Shown piece after piece: positions 48,382 to 56,893 of a DNA stretch of 64,000 nt. The notes below the pieces were generated by a model that was not told where the DNA came from, ran no database searches, and saw nothing but the letters and a program-made list of their open reading frames with translations. Location: contig NZ_BOLN01000001.1 in NCBI RefSeq assembly GCF_016861655.1, forward strand, positions 372,001 through 436,000, written 5' to 3'. This DNA is from Levilactobacillus lanxiensis. Lineage in GTDB: Bacteria; Bacillota; Bacilli; Lactobacillales; Lactobacillaceae. The position numbers and the translations under genes are program-made. The stretch's first letter is position 1; every line of letters begins with the position of its first letter.

Positions 48382-49203
48382 TTGGAGCTGTTGCTGGTAG
48401 TTCAGGAATAGACCGGTAAACTTGCCGTCGCTGGCCGGGTCCCACGGCTTGGGCGTCCCGCAGTAATGCAGAATCACCGTATTGGCCATCACCCAGTGAA
48501 TCTCGTGCTGATTCAGGCTGCGCGTCTGGTACATCAGGTATTTACGCGTGTCGTAGTTCCAGATTTCCTCGGAAATTTCCAAAATATCCGGCCCGTACAG
48601 GAAGTTCAAGATATCCTGATCCGGTAAAATTAACTCGCTTTCATATTTCTCAATTGTCTGCGTGATGTCGCTCAGCTTAATCTTGGTCCGCGCTTGGTCC
48701 AAATCAATGACCAGCACACCCGAGTTGAAATAGCTGGTCGTCGTGCCCAGCCGCAACTGATTGACGCTGTCCATAAGATTGGTCACGCCGCGGTGAACGG
48801 CGGCCGCTAACATGTGACCCGCTAAATCTAGCGTCCATAATGGCCGTAAATTGTTAATCACCAACAAGTCCGGGTCCAAATAAATGACCCGCTTCACTGA
48901 TTTCGGCAAAATCTGTCCGCTCAAGAGGCGGAAATACATTTCCCGTGGATACCGTTTGATCAAGGGAACGCCAGCCGTGAAGTCCGCCGTCACCCGTTCG
49001 GCGCTCAACTCCCAGCCAAACGCCGTGGTCAGTCGCCGCACAGACGCCACCTCATCAGGCGTCAGACTGGCATGCACCAGCCACAAATGCATGCGTTCCC
49101 CAGGATTATTGGCGTGCGCCGAATACAACATAACTTTCAACGGCTCCAAGTATCCAGAATTGAGTGTGACCAGCAAATTAATTTCATCAGACAAAGCTTC
49201 CAC
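48340..49203 (-). CDS. Glycosyltransferase family 8 protein
   Basis: A protein of about 287 residues of the GT8 family (LPS-galactosyltransferase/glycogenin type). The metal-binding DxD is in YLDPDLLVINNL, with YFNSGVLVIDLDQAR, LPDQDILNFLYG and the late ILHYCGTPKPWDP, all diagnostic. It transfers a sugar from a nucleotide sugar, perhaps for wall polymer or glycoprotein decoration. The start is unsettled: GTG 49203 has a weak ribosome binding site; TTG 49194 (MSDEINLLVTLNSG) gives the usual GT8 start. The C-terminal tail is encoded by repeat A6, so the original end of the protein was probably replaced or extended. Confidence 0.82.
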   Translation of the reverse strand: MEALSDEINLLVTLNSGYLEPLKVMLYSAHANNPGERMHLWLVHASLTPDEVASVRRLTTAFGWELSAERVTADFTAGVPLIKRYPREMYFRLLSGQILPKSVKRVIYLDPDLLVINNLRPLWTLDLAGHMLAAAVHRGVTNLMDSVNQLRLGTTTSYFNSGVLVIDLDQARTKIKLSDITQTIEKYESELILPDQDILNFLYGPDILEISEEIWNYDTRKYLMYQTRSLNQHEIHWVMANTVILHYCGTPKPWDPASDGKFTGLFLNYQQQLQRLNGRLRDGENES

Positions 49204-49385
49204 CGACTTCCGTTTGATTTGGTTGATTCTATCTCCATTAAATCACGTTTACTGCCTATTTTTGATTCCGACGACTTACAAGTTACACCACAATCTGTGG
49301 TCGTAATTTATGACGCATAATTTTGCTCGGAACCCACCCACCATCAATACCCGAGGCACAATTTTGCTTGAGACCCGCTCCACCC
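49204..49385. other. Non-coding region upstream of the GT8 gene
   Basis: About 180 bases with no gene. It holds the GT8 promoter and short AATTTTGCTxGxG repeats (49320 and 49361). Confidence 0.35.
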
Positions 49386-49573
49386 CAGCCGTGAGGGCGA
49401 CAAAAAATGGGTTCAGCCGTGGGATTTACTGAGCGGTCAGCTCAGTAAATGGCGACTTTGAAACTCGGGCTGTGAGGTTCAAAGCGAGGTCGAAGACCGC
49501 TTCTCAGGCTTCGGCCGTCCTGCCCACCGCGTTCCGACCCATTTTTTGTCGCCCGGTAGGCGCTGACAACGAC
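49386..49573 (+). repeat. Structured repeat, short type, diverged copy A7
   Basis: About 188 bp. Stem GGGCGACAAAAAATGGGTTC pairs with GACCCATTTTTTGTCGCCC, a different sequence from the GGTGAAAATGGG/CCCATTTTCACC stem of other copies but at the same place. Hairpin 1 is ATTTACTGAG...CTCAGTAAAT, hairpin 2 CTTTGAA...TTCAAAG. It lies between divergent genes and lacks the outer GGGTTAAA arm. Confidence 0.78.
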
Positions 49574-50006
49574 CATCCCCCAGTCCCAAGCACAATTATG
49601 CCATCTGAGGGATTGGGGCGCATATTGGCGGGAATAATTCGCCGCCAGTATTTTATGCCAAAATCACATGGAAAAGTTTCGCCCCAGCACCATTAATTAC
49701 CGCAATCGCTGGTAATTCACGTTTTCGCAAGGTTTTCGCCACCCCAACTATTAGGCAAAACCCTCAATTATGCCAAATGACAGGTGTTTTTTCTATATAC
49801 AAATGTATATAGAAACCGCTCCCAAACGCGAATATCGGCCAGAATTCCCGGGAATTTTTTACCGTCACCCCTGGACATGGTATTCTCTAGTTGTTCAAGG
49901 CACGTGAAAGAAATAACAAGGTACATAACCAGACTTATACCGACCGTCACGCGCCTCATCATTATAGCAATCAACCAAATCAAAAAAAGATAGTGAGGGT
50001 ATCAGC
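49574..50006 (+). promoter_or_regulatory. Control region of the preTA operon
   Basis: Contains three TTATGCC motifs (49596-49602, 49653-49659, 49768-49774), two of which are preceded by CAA, and a perfect 9-bp inverted repeat TCTATATAC-AAAT-GTATATAGA at 49792-49813. The promoter itself is not clear to me. Confidence 0.5.
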
Positions 50007-51269
50007 ATGACTAAAAAATACGAAACAGAAGCCCCAGGATACACTATGACTACGGTGATGGAAGAAGCAGCTCGTTGCTTGCTCTGCCATGACGCACCAT
50101 GTTCCAAGGCCTGCCCCGCTGACACTGATCCAGCACGTTTCATCCGCAGCGTGCGCTTCAACAACGTTAAGGGTGCTGCCGAAACCATTCGGGAAAACAA
50201 CGCCTTGGGTGCCATTTGTGCCCGGGTTTGCCCAACTGAAAAGTACTGTGAACTGGCTTGCTCACGGACTGGCATTGACTGCCCTATCGATATCGGTGGG
50301 ATTCAACGTTACGTCACCGACTTCGAACAAGCTGCCAAGATGGACATCCTGAAGCAAGGCAAGTCCAACGGCAAGCACATTGCCATCGTTGGTAGCGGCC
50401 CTGCTGGCTTGCAAGTTGCCACGACCATGTTGACCAAGGGTTACGCCGTTGACATTTACGAAAAGAATGAAAAGGCCGGCGGTTACTTAACCTACGGCAT
50501 CCCAGAATACCGTTTACCAAACGATATCGTGGAATACGAAATCAAGCGGATCATCAACTTAGGTGCTAACATTCACTACAACACCACGGTTGGCGATGAC
50601 ATCATGATGGACGACTTAAAGGCCAACAATGACGCCGTTGTCGTTGCCGTTGGTGCTAGCGAAAGTAAAGTTCTTCCTATGTTCGCTGACAACGAAAACG
50701 TTGAAACGGCCGTTGGCTTCCTGGCTCGCGTTAAAGAAGCCAAGGGGAACATCACCGACTTACCTGAAAACGCCGTTGTTATCGGTGGTGGGGACGTTGC
50801 GATGGATGTTGCCACAACCTTACGCCGCTTAGACGTGAAGAACGTGACCGACATGGCTTACGAAGAATTTGACGAATTCAAAGCTTCCAAGAAGGAACTC
50901 AAAGGCACCCGCGAAGCCGGCGTTACTATCGTTGATGGCTACGTCCCAACTGCTGTAAACGGCAATGAAGTCACCTTCAAGCACCGTCACATCGACAGCG
51001 AAATGACCATCAAGTCCAACAAGATCATCCTCGCCGTTGGGCAACGGGTTAACGCTGCTAACCTGAACATCACCATCGACAAGCACGAAGAAGTTCCTTA
51101 CGCTGGTTACGGCACTGCCGATCCAAAGGTCTTCGTTACTGGTGATATCGCTCAAGGCGACAAGACCGTTGTCTGGGCCGTTCGTAAAGGTAAAGAAGTC
51201 GCAGAACAAATTGACAAAATGATTATGGGTTCCACTAAAGAAGCAGACTTGGTAGGAGGTAACGAATAA
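50007..51269 (+). CDS. preT: Dihydropyrimidine dehydrogenase subunit PreT-like (NAD(P)/FAD oxidoreductase)
   Basis: A 420-residue GltD-like flavoprotein. N-terminal Fe-S ligands: [15 protein letters not shown] and [18 protein letters not shown] binding is in [13 protein letters not shown] and NAD(P) binding in [12 protein letters not shown]; the C-terminal [21 protein letters not shown] is the usual FAD cap. With PreA it forms the NADH-dependent dihydropyrimidine dehydrogenase that interconverts uracil and dihydrouracil. The stop codon overlaps the preA start by one base (TAATG). Codon use is that of a highly expressed gene. The natural substrate in this organism is inferred from family. Confidence 0.88.
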   Translation: MTKKYETEAPGYTMTTVMEEAARCLLCHDAPCSKACPADTDPARFIRSVRFNNVKGAAETIRENNALGAICARVCPTEKYCELACSRTGIDCPIDIGGIQRYVTDFEQAAKMDILKQGKSNGKHIAIVGSGPAGLQVATTMLTKGYAVDIYEKNEKAGGYLTYGIPEYRLPNDIVEYEIKRIINLGANIHYNTTVGDDIMMDDLKANNDAVVVAVGASESKVLPMFADNENVETAVGFLARVKEAKGNITDLPENAVVIGGGDVAMDVATTLRRLDVKNVTDMAYEEFDEFKASKKELKGTREAGVTIVDGYVPTAVNGNEVTFKHRHIDSEMTIKSNKIILAVGQRVNAANLNITIDKHEEVPYAGYGTADPKVFVTGDIAQGDKTVVWAVRKGKEVAEQIDKMIMGSTKEADLVGGNE

Positions 51270-52540
51270 TGATTAAAAAAGACTTATCCGTAGATTTCTT
51301 AGGCGTACATTTTGAGAATCCTTTCCTCCTATCCTCTTCTCCCGTAGGCAACTGTTACGAAATGTGTGCCAAAGCCTTTGATGAAGGCTGGGCCGGCGTT
51401 GCCTTCAAGACGATTGGACCAAAGCACTTTAAAGTTGACGAAGTTTCGCCACGGTTTGATGAATTAACCAAGGAAGGCACCCCATTCGTTGGGTTCAAGA
51501 ACATGGAACAAATTGCCGAACATCCCTTGGAACAAAACCTGCATGACTTAAAGAAGTTAAAGGAAAACTACCCAACCAAGATCATCATCGCCTCCATCAT
51601 GGGGACCAACGAACAAGACTGGGAAGAATTAGCCCAATTAGTCACCGAAGCCAAAGCCGACATGATTGAAATGAACCTCTCTTGCCCACAGATGACCTCT
51701 CACGACATGGGTTCTGACGTTGGGACCAACCCTGAATTAGTTAAGAAGTACTGTGCCGCCGTTCGTCGCGGATCTGATTTACCAATCTTAGCTAAGATGA
51801 CGCCAAACATCACCGACATGGTTCCTGCTGCTAAAGCCAGCATGGACGGTGGCGCTGACGGGATCGCCACAATCAACACGGTCAAGTCCATCGCCAACTT
51901 GGACATCGACCGCAAGACGGCCTTACCAACGGTTGACGGCAAGGGTTCCGTCTCCGGGTTCTCTGGGAAAGCCGTTAAGCCAATCGCCTTACGCTTCATT
52001 CAACAATTACGTGAAGCTGCCGGCATGGAACAACTGCCAATCTCTGGGATTGGTGGGATCGAAACTTGGCAAGACGCTGCTGAATTCCTCCTGTTAGGGG
52101 CAACCACCCTTCAAGTTACCACGTCCGTTATGCAATATGGTTACCGGATCGTTGAAGACATGAAGAACGGGTTAATGCACTACATGGAAGAACAAGGGAT
52201 CGACCACCTGTCAGAAATCATCGGCGCTGCCAACAAGAGCATCGTGCCCGTTGACTCTCTGAACCGGGACTACAAAGTTTACCCTAAGATTGACTGGGAC
52301 AAGTGTATCGGTTGTGGCCGTTGCTACATTTCCTGCTTCGATGGTGCGCACCAAGCTATCCAATGGAATGAAGAAGCTCGCCGCCCAACAGTCGATATCG
52401 ATAAGTGTGTCGGCTGTCACCTGTGCAACCTGGTCTGCCCGGTTGGCGCTATCTCAACTGGTGAAGTTGTGATGAAGCCAGGTCGGGAAGGTAATCCAGA
52501 AGACATTAAGATTGAGTCACCACGCTTGACTCATTTCTAA
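51269..52540 (+). CDS. preA: NAD-dependent dihydropyrimidine dehydrogenase subunit PreA
   Basis: A 423-residue protein. The N-terminal DHODH-like FMN barrel (residues 1-310) contains [17 protein letters not shown] with the catalytic Cys and [23 protein letters not shown]; the C-terminal 70 residues carry two 4Fe-4S motifs, [11 protein letters not shown] and [12 protein letters not shown]. In E. coli PreTA reduces uracil and thymine with NADH. High codon bias suggests abundance. Its many Fe-S clusters would draw on the suf system encoded about 7 kb upstream. Confidence 0.9.
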   Translation: MIKKDLSVDFLGVHFENPFLLSSSPVGNCYEMCAKAFDEGWAGVAFKTIGPKHFKVDEVSPRFDELTKEGTPFVGFKNMEQIAEHPLEQNLHDLKKLKENYPTKIIIASIMGTNEQDWEELAQLVTEAKADMIEMNLSCPQMTSHDMGSDVGTNPELVKKYCAAVRRGSDLPILAKMTPNITDMVPAAKASMDGGADGIATINTVKSIANLDIDRKTALPTVDGKGSVSGFSGKAVKPIALRFIQQLREAAGMEQLPISGIGGIETWQDAAEFLLLGATTLQVTTSVMQYGYRIVEDMKNGLMHYMEEQGIDHLSEIIGAANKSIVPVDSLNRDYKVYPKIDWDKCIGCGRCYISCFDGAHQAIQWNEEARRPTVDIDKCVGCHLCNLVCPVGAISTGEVVMKPGREGNPEDIKIESPRLTHF

Positions 52541-52762
52541 AAAATTAAGCGCGTCACGCCTGCTTGCCGGGGGATTTAAGAAAATGATTGAACGCGGGGC
52601 GTGACGAACCCCGAATGAGGCTGGGCCAAAACGTTATGTTTGGGTTCGGCCCCATTTTGGGTTTAAACGTTTTACCTAAAGTCCTTGCGCGGTTCTGCGT
52701 AATTCTGTACACTAGAGCAATACGTAGAATGGAAGCGCTAACTAGCAAAGGGGATTACACTC

Positions 52763-53335
52763 ATGAAAATTAGTAAAAAAGTTTGGTTCGACTCCATTGG
52801 GGTCGGTGGCTTTACCATCGTTTACAGTCTAATCATGACGGGCTTTTCACTGTGGATGGGCGCGGCAGCCTTCATCGCCGTTTCCTATTTCTTCGGTGCC
52901 GGTTTCCCTAAGGATAAAATTTGGAATATTATGTTGAGCTTCTGCCTGGGCCTCATTTGGGGTCTGATGGCGTTCTCACTGCTGCACGTTTCTTGGATCT
53001 CGGGACTGGTCGCTTCCTCAGTGATGTTTGGGATTCTGACCTTCCTGGCACTCTTCCTGCAGGGGACCATCCTGCCGTTCACGGAAGTCCCCGCCTGGCT
53101 GATCACTTGGGGGACGACCATGCTGATCATCTCCAACATCACCATCAAGAGCTGGCCAATGTTCTGCTTTGAACTGTTGGCATCCATGTTCATGGGAATC
53201 TTCGTGATTGGGTACGCGTCAGACTACTTTAACAAGATTATGTTCAAGTTCTTCCCGGAAAAGGAAGAGGATAAGAACGGTAAGCATCACGATGATACCG
53301 CGGATAAGAGTGAACCTGAGGACCAGATGGGTTAG
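52763..53335 (+). CDS. DUF1097-family membrane protein
   Basis: A 190-residue membrane protein with about five hydrophobic segments (SIGVGGFTIVYSLIMTGFSL through LLASMFMGIFVIGYASDYF) and a charged C-terminal tail (FFPEKEEDKNGKHHDDTADK). The layout matches DUF1097 proteins of unknown function. TAGCAAAGGGG precedes the ATG. A cre-like sequence TGGAAGCGCTAACT (52730-52743, one mismatch) lies in front, so catabolite control is possible. It is a single gene with a terminator at 53379. Confidence 0.75.
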   Translation: MKISKKVWFDSIGVGGFTIVYSLIMTGFSLWMGAAAFIAVSYFFGAGFPKDKIWNIMLSFCLGLIWGLMAFSLLHVSWISGLVASSVMFGILTFLALFLQGTILPFTEVPAWLITWGTTMLIISNITIKSWPMFCFELLASMFMGIFVIGYASDYFNKIMFKFFPEKEEDKNGKHHDDTADKSEPEDQMG

Positions 53336-53378
53336 CCTTTGATACCTGTTTCCGCAACGTAAGTGAATTAGCTTAAGC

Positions 53379-53424
53379 AAAGAAGGCCTGAGAACGTGTG
53401 TAACGTTCTCGGACCTTCTTTTGT
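53379..53424 (+). terminator. Terminator of the DUF1097 gene
   Basis: AAAGAAGG...GAGAACGT pairs with ACGTTCTC...CCTTCTTT, with a T-rich tail. Confidence 0.85.
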
Positions 53425-53556
53425 TTGTGCTCAACACTCTAGGAGACGTCCAGCCGATGGACAACCCCGCTAATTGCGTGTCTCTGGGCGTCTATTTCGT
53501 TAGGCGGTTCGTTAGATAGTTGCCGTACTGAGCGCCTTAGATTGCCTCTCAGTACG

Positions 53557-53587
53557 AAAAAAGCCGCCACCAACCGGCGACGACTTT
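53557..53587 (-). terminator. Terminator of the NlpC/P60 gene
   Basis: AAAGTCGTCGCC pairs with GGTGGCGGCTTT, followed by T residues on the minus strand. A second hairpin, CGTACTGAG...CTCAGTACG, lies just beyond at 53524-53556. Confidence 0.8.
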
Positions 53588-53605
53588 CACTAACACATAT
53601 TCAGT

Positions 53606-54619
53606 TTAACCCACCAACCGGCGAACGCTACCGTTGAACCGGCTCTTCCAGTGGCTATCGTTTAAGCTAGAAATCCCGACACCACCAGTATCTGAGCTTG
53701 GTGAGTCGTGAAGAAAGACCTTGTTGCCCAAGTAAATGGCAACGTGACAGTTAGGCCCTTCAGCCTTGTCGTTGAAGAAGAAGATGTCCCCACGCTTCAT
53801 GTCCTTTGGCTTAATCTTCCGGCCCATGTGAATCAGCGTGTAGGTCGTGCAACTGGACGTTGGTCCTAAGCGCACGCCTGACTTGGCGTAGATCCAGTGA
53901 ATAAAGGATGAGCAGTCAAACCGACGAGCTGCGATGCTGGAGCTGGTCCGGCCGCCGCCCCACAGGTACTTGGACTGACCCACCAGTGCGGAACCCGTCT
54001 TGATGGCCTTTTCAACCTTCTTGATGTTCCCCTTGAGGGCCTTTTGGTCCATGGTCATGTACTTGGCGCGAATCCAGTAATTCTTGTCGCCAACGTTGAT
54101 CCGGTAGTAGCCGGACTTGGATGGCGTGGTGTTCAATTCGACCCGCTTATCCACGTGGTACCAGTGGCCGACGAGGTTCTTGGTGCTGGTACTCCCAGTC
54201 ACTTTGGCGCCCTTCAGTCCCTTAGGCTTATTGTAGAGCAAAATGTGTTTCTTGTTGACCTTCATGGTGTAATCCATTTTGTTGGAATAACGAACCCATT
54301 TGTAAAAGGCATCTTGGCGAATCCACCCCCGGTTAGTCTTGTAGAAGACCCCGTGACCGTTCTTAGCAATCCGGCTAACCTTGAAATGGTGCTTGTACTC
54401 GTATTTAGCCGAAGCGGATTTCTTCATCCCCGTCTTGTACATCTTCTTGTAGAAGCCGTATTTGGTGTGATACAACGTCTTGGTCTTGTTATAAACCTTG
54501 TTGTAAACGACTTTGTCCGCCGTGTTGCTGGCTTGGGCTGTAACTGGTTGGGCCGCAAATCCCGTGACCATCAAGCCGAGCGCGAAGAAGCCGCTCAATA
54601 TGTACTTCACTTTATGCAC
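53606..54619 (-). CDS. Secreted NlpC/P60 peptidoglycan endopeptidase with SH3/GW-like domains
   Basis: A 337-residue secreted protein with signal peptide MHKVKYILSGFFALGLMVTG, cut likely after TAQA. Residues 40-200 hold two SH3/GW-like wall-binding units (FYKTNRGWIRQDAFYKWVRY; YYRINVGDKNYWIRAKYM). The C-terminal NlpC/P60 domain has the catalytic Cys in RRFDCSSFIHWIY and His in GPNCHVAIYLGN. Such enzymes cut between D-Glu and the third residue of stem peptides in wall remodelling. The ribosome binding site is GGAGGG. Cell separation or wall turnover is the likely role. Confidence 0.9.
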   Translation of the reverse strand: MHKVKYILSGFFALGLMVTGFAAQPVTAQASNTADKVVYNKVYNKTKTLYHTKYGFYKKMYKTGMKKSASAKYEYKHHFKVSRIAKNGHGVFYKTNRGWIRQDAFYKWVRYSNKMDYTMKVNKKHILLYNKPKGLKGAKVTGSTSTKNLVGHWYHVDKRVELNTTPSKSGYYRINVGDKNYWIRAKYMTMDQKALKGNIKKVEKAIKTGSALVGQSKYLWGGGRTSSSIAARRFDCSSFIHWIYAKSGVRLGPTSSCTTYTLIHMGRKIKPKDMKRGDIFFFNDKAEGPNCHVAIYLGNKVFLHDSPSSDTGGVGISSLNDSHWKSRFNGSVRRLVG

Positions 54620-54896
54620 TGTGAATCCCTCCTGAATGGTTAACTATTTAGTTATGAAACGATGAATACAGGGTAATCCTACTAAATATTCGGGTTTCGG
54701 GGTAATGCGGTTTACCTTGCAGAAATCAGGTGGGAATGCACGGGCAGACTGATTGGTAACGTCCATTTAGTTCCGGTAAACTCGAGTTAGCTCAGGTTGT
54801 ATCGCCTCCAAGGTGATGAACGATTATGGGCGACCAACTTATATCAATTTAAAAAGCCGCCGACGGGTTCGCCAGCGACTCTAGGAGGATGATCTT

Positions 54897-55319
54897 ATGC
54901 GGAAAATCACGAAATTAATGGCAGCCGGTTTAATCATTGCGACTGTTGAGGCAGGCATGCCTGGTATTTCAGCTCAGGCGGCTTATAAACCGATACCTAA
55001 ATCACTTCGTGGAACCTGGAAGACTAAGGGCACTGCCACGTATCGCCGGCAATTACATGTTAAAAGCCATTTTATTTACGAAACGTTTTCCTATAAAATT
55101 AGTAACCAATGGCAAGGTCTTGACTTGGGAATCGCTAAAGCGCATCTGATTAAATCTAGTAAAAATACTTATTTAATCAAGGGCATCTCTACGAATTCTG
55201 GCAAAAACGGTGGTAATTTTAGTACTACCATTCACGTAAAAAAGAACGGAAAACACGTTTCGGTTAAGGGTATCGACGAAATAGGTACGGTTCATAAATA
55301 TGTCTCATTCCATAAATAA
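54897..55319 (+). CDS. Small secreted protein, LRGxW family, copy 4
   Basis: A 140-residue protein with signal peptide MRKITKLMAAGLIIATVEAG, cut likely after SAQA. The mature start YKPIPKSLRGTWKTKGTATY carries the family motif, and the body is rich in Lys, Ser, Thr and beta-type residues (LIKSSKNTYLIKGISTNSGK). It uses more AT-rich codons than its neighbours. AGGAGG sits seven bases before the ATG. A GC-rich hairpin (54855-54880) lies directly upstream and may belong to the leader or be a minus-strand terminator. The function is unknown. Confidence 0.72.
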   Translation: MRKITKLMAAGLIIATVEAGMPGISAQAAYKPIPKSLRGTWKTKGTATYRRQLHVKSHFIYETFSYKISNQWQGLDLGIAKAHLIKSSKNTYLIKGISTNSGKNGGNFSTTIHVKKNGKHVSVKGIDEIGTVHKYVSFHK

Positions 55320-55387
55320 TCCTTACACAAACAAAAAATATATGGTAAGCTAGCGTCTCGTGGGAAATTTAAACGAGGAGCAACACA

Positions 55388-55891
55388 ATGCCTAAAAATT
55401 TCAAAGAAGAATTACTTTTCACAGCCGTTATGGCGGGACTCATGGTCTTGGTCATGGCTGGCTACAACATCGCCTTAGCCGACGGATTTTCACACCACTT
55501 CATCCGTGAAGTCCTGACCGGCTACCCGCTGGCCCTTATCGTCGCCGCCATTTGCGACCTGGGGATTATCGGCCCCGGCGTCAAATATATCTTTTTCCAC
55601 TTTATCGTTAACGATTACATGAAAAAGAAACAGATTCGTATCGCCCTCACCATCTCAGTGATGATGGTTGCCGGCATGGTCACCCTGATGTCTCTGTTCG
55701 GGATGGTCGTTACCCAAAACTTCGGTAGCAACTTCTTCCTCACTTACCTGCACACTTGGATTTTCAACCTGTTCATGGCCCTGCCATTGCAGCTGTTGAT
55801 TGTTGGGCCAATCGCCCGCGCTATCCTGGGTGCCGTGCAGAAGCGGACTGCCCCAGCCGAAGTCTTAGAAACCAAATCAGTCGAAGATTAA
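55388..55891 (+). CDS. DUF2798-family membrane protein
   Basis: A 167-residue membrane protein with four hydrophobic segments, two in each half: LLFTAVMAGLMVLVMAGYNIAL and YPLALIVAAICDLGIIGPGV, then IALTISVMMVAGMVTLMSLFGMVV and WIFNLFMALPLQLLIVGPIAR. The repeated PLxLIV...GP pattern is typical of two-unit DUF2798 proteins. The function is unknown. CGAGGAG precedes the ATG, and a strong terminator (55901-55937) follows. Confidence 0.8.
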   Translation: MPKNFKEELLFTAVMAGLMVLVMAGYNIALADGFSHHFIREVLTGYPLALIVAAICDLGIIGPGVKYIFFHFIVNDYMKKKQIRIALTISVMMVAGMVTLMSLFGMVVTQNFGSNFFLTYLHTWIFNLFMALPLQLLIVGPIARAILGAVQKRTAPAEVLETKSVED

Positions 55892-55900
55892 CTAACTAAA

Positions 55901-55937
55901 CGTCGCCGCTACCAACAAGTAGTGGCGACGTTTTTCT
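55901..55937 (+). terminator. Terminator of the DUF2798 gene
   Basis: Perfect CGTCGCCGCTAC/GTAGTGGCGACG pairing with one G-T pair, followed by TTTTT. Confidence 0.9.
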
Positions 55938-55960
55938 TTTTTCGCGGTCCCACGCCAACG

Positions 55961-56006
55961 AAAAACTAAGCAGTGCCAACCGGAATTTTTTGCGGTTGGC
56001 ACTGCT
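55961..56006 (-). terminator. Terminator of the acetolactate decarboxylase gene
   Basis: Perfect 14-bp stem AGCAGTGCCAACCG/CGGTTGGCACTGCT, with TTAGTTTTT beyond it on the minus strand. Confidence 0.85.
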
Positions 56007-56034
56007 TTTAGTTTCCATATTAAGTATTCTGAAT

Positions 56035-56748
56035 TCAGTGTTCCGCCCGCCGAACATCCCCGACGATATCGTCACCACTAAAGTCATGTTGGCGGTAGGC
56101 GGCGTCCGCAATCGGCAAGTGCTGGGCCAGCGTGCTAAAGGGCTGAACGGCCACCTCACCCGTGACACTTTCAAAGTCCAGTAAATGGCCGCCAAAGCTG
56201 TGGTCAGCCGCCAGGAAGTGCTTGTGAAACCCGGCAACCGCAATGCCATCGTAGAGTTGTGGCGCGTAGTAGCCAATCAATGTCCCCTCGACCTCACCGC
56301 GCGAGAAAATTTGTTGTTGCTGCGCGGCCTGGGCCAACGTTTGATACGGCGGCTCGGATTTAGCAACGGCTCGCGTTCGGATGGCGGTGAACAGTCCCGT
56401 AATTTTAACGGAGAAGAAGGCGTTGTCCAGCTGCGCCAGTGCGCGAATCTGCTGGTTGAGGTCGGCCTGACTGGCGCCCAGTACCGTCATCAATGGTTGG
56501 TAGTCGGCGTAGTGACTGTTGGCAAAGGGCAGCGTGAAGTCGCCCGCCACCTCATGGACTTCGCCTTGCGCGTTAACCTGGTATGGATGACCATCCAGAA
56601 TAATCAGCTCGCCATCGAGACCTTCCCCAGTCCCAATACCCGTGTCGCCATGCCGCAAGAGCTCGGCCATGGTCAGAGTGCCGGCTAACAGTCCGGGCAC
56701 CAGCAAAGCCAACGTGCCGTGTTGGTAAAGTGTCGTTGTATCTTTCAT
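56035..56748 (-). CDS. budA: Alpha-acetolactate decarboxylase
   Basis: A 237-residue enzyme that converts alpha-acetolactate to acetoin, diverting pyruvate away from acid. The start LYQHGTLALLVPGLLAGTLTM and the zinc site in the block FHKHFLAADHSFGGHLLDF (three His) are diagnostic, with GIGTGEGLDGELIILDG early. ATG 56748 has AAAGGAAG seven bases upstream; the in-frame GTG at 56766 overlaps it. No acetolactate synthase gene lies nearby. It is also called aldB or aldC in lactic acid bacteria. Confidence 0.93.
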   Translation of the reverse strand: MKDTTTLYQHGTLALLVPGLLAGTLTMAELLRHGDTGIGTGEGLDGELIILDGHPYQVNAQGEVHEVAGDFTLPFANSHYADYQPLMTVLGASQADLNQQIRALAQLDNAFFSVKITGLFTAIRTRAVAKSEPPYQTLAQAAQQQQIFSRGEVEGTLIGYYAPQLYDGIAVAGFHKHFLAADHSFGGHLLDFESVTGEVAVQPFSTLAQHLPIADAAYRQHDFSGDDIVGDVRRAEH

Positions 56749-56823
56749 GAGTGTGCTTCCTTTCACAGTGCTTTGCCTCTACGATACCGCGCGTGGTGGG
56801 GATTGCAAGGGGCATGCCTAGCA

Positions 56824-56857
56824 AAAAAGCCCATTCGCGGTTAAACGAATAGGCTTA
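56824..56857 (-). terminator. Terminator of the nucleotidyltransferase-like gene
   Basis: AAGCCTATTCG pairs with CGAATGGGCTT, followed by six T residues on the minus strand. Confidence 0.88.
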
Positions 56858-56893
56858 AAATCAGGTCATGTCAGATTTATTCTGGCGATGTTA

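Noticed and set aside
52553-52660. Possible large terminator or RNA after preA
   Set aside because: CGTCACGCC/GGCGTGACG and GGGCC/GGCCC pairs exist, but there is no clear T-run and the loops are large, so I did not list it as a feature.
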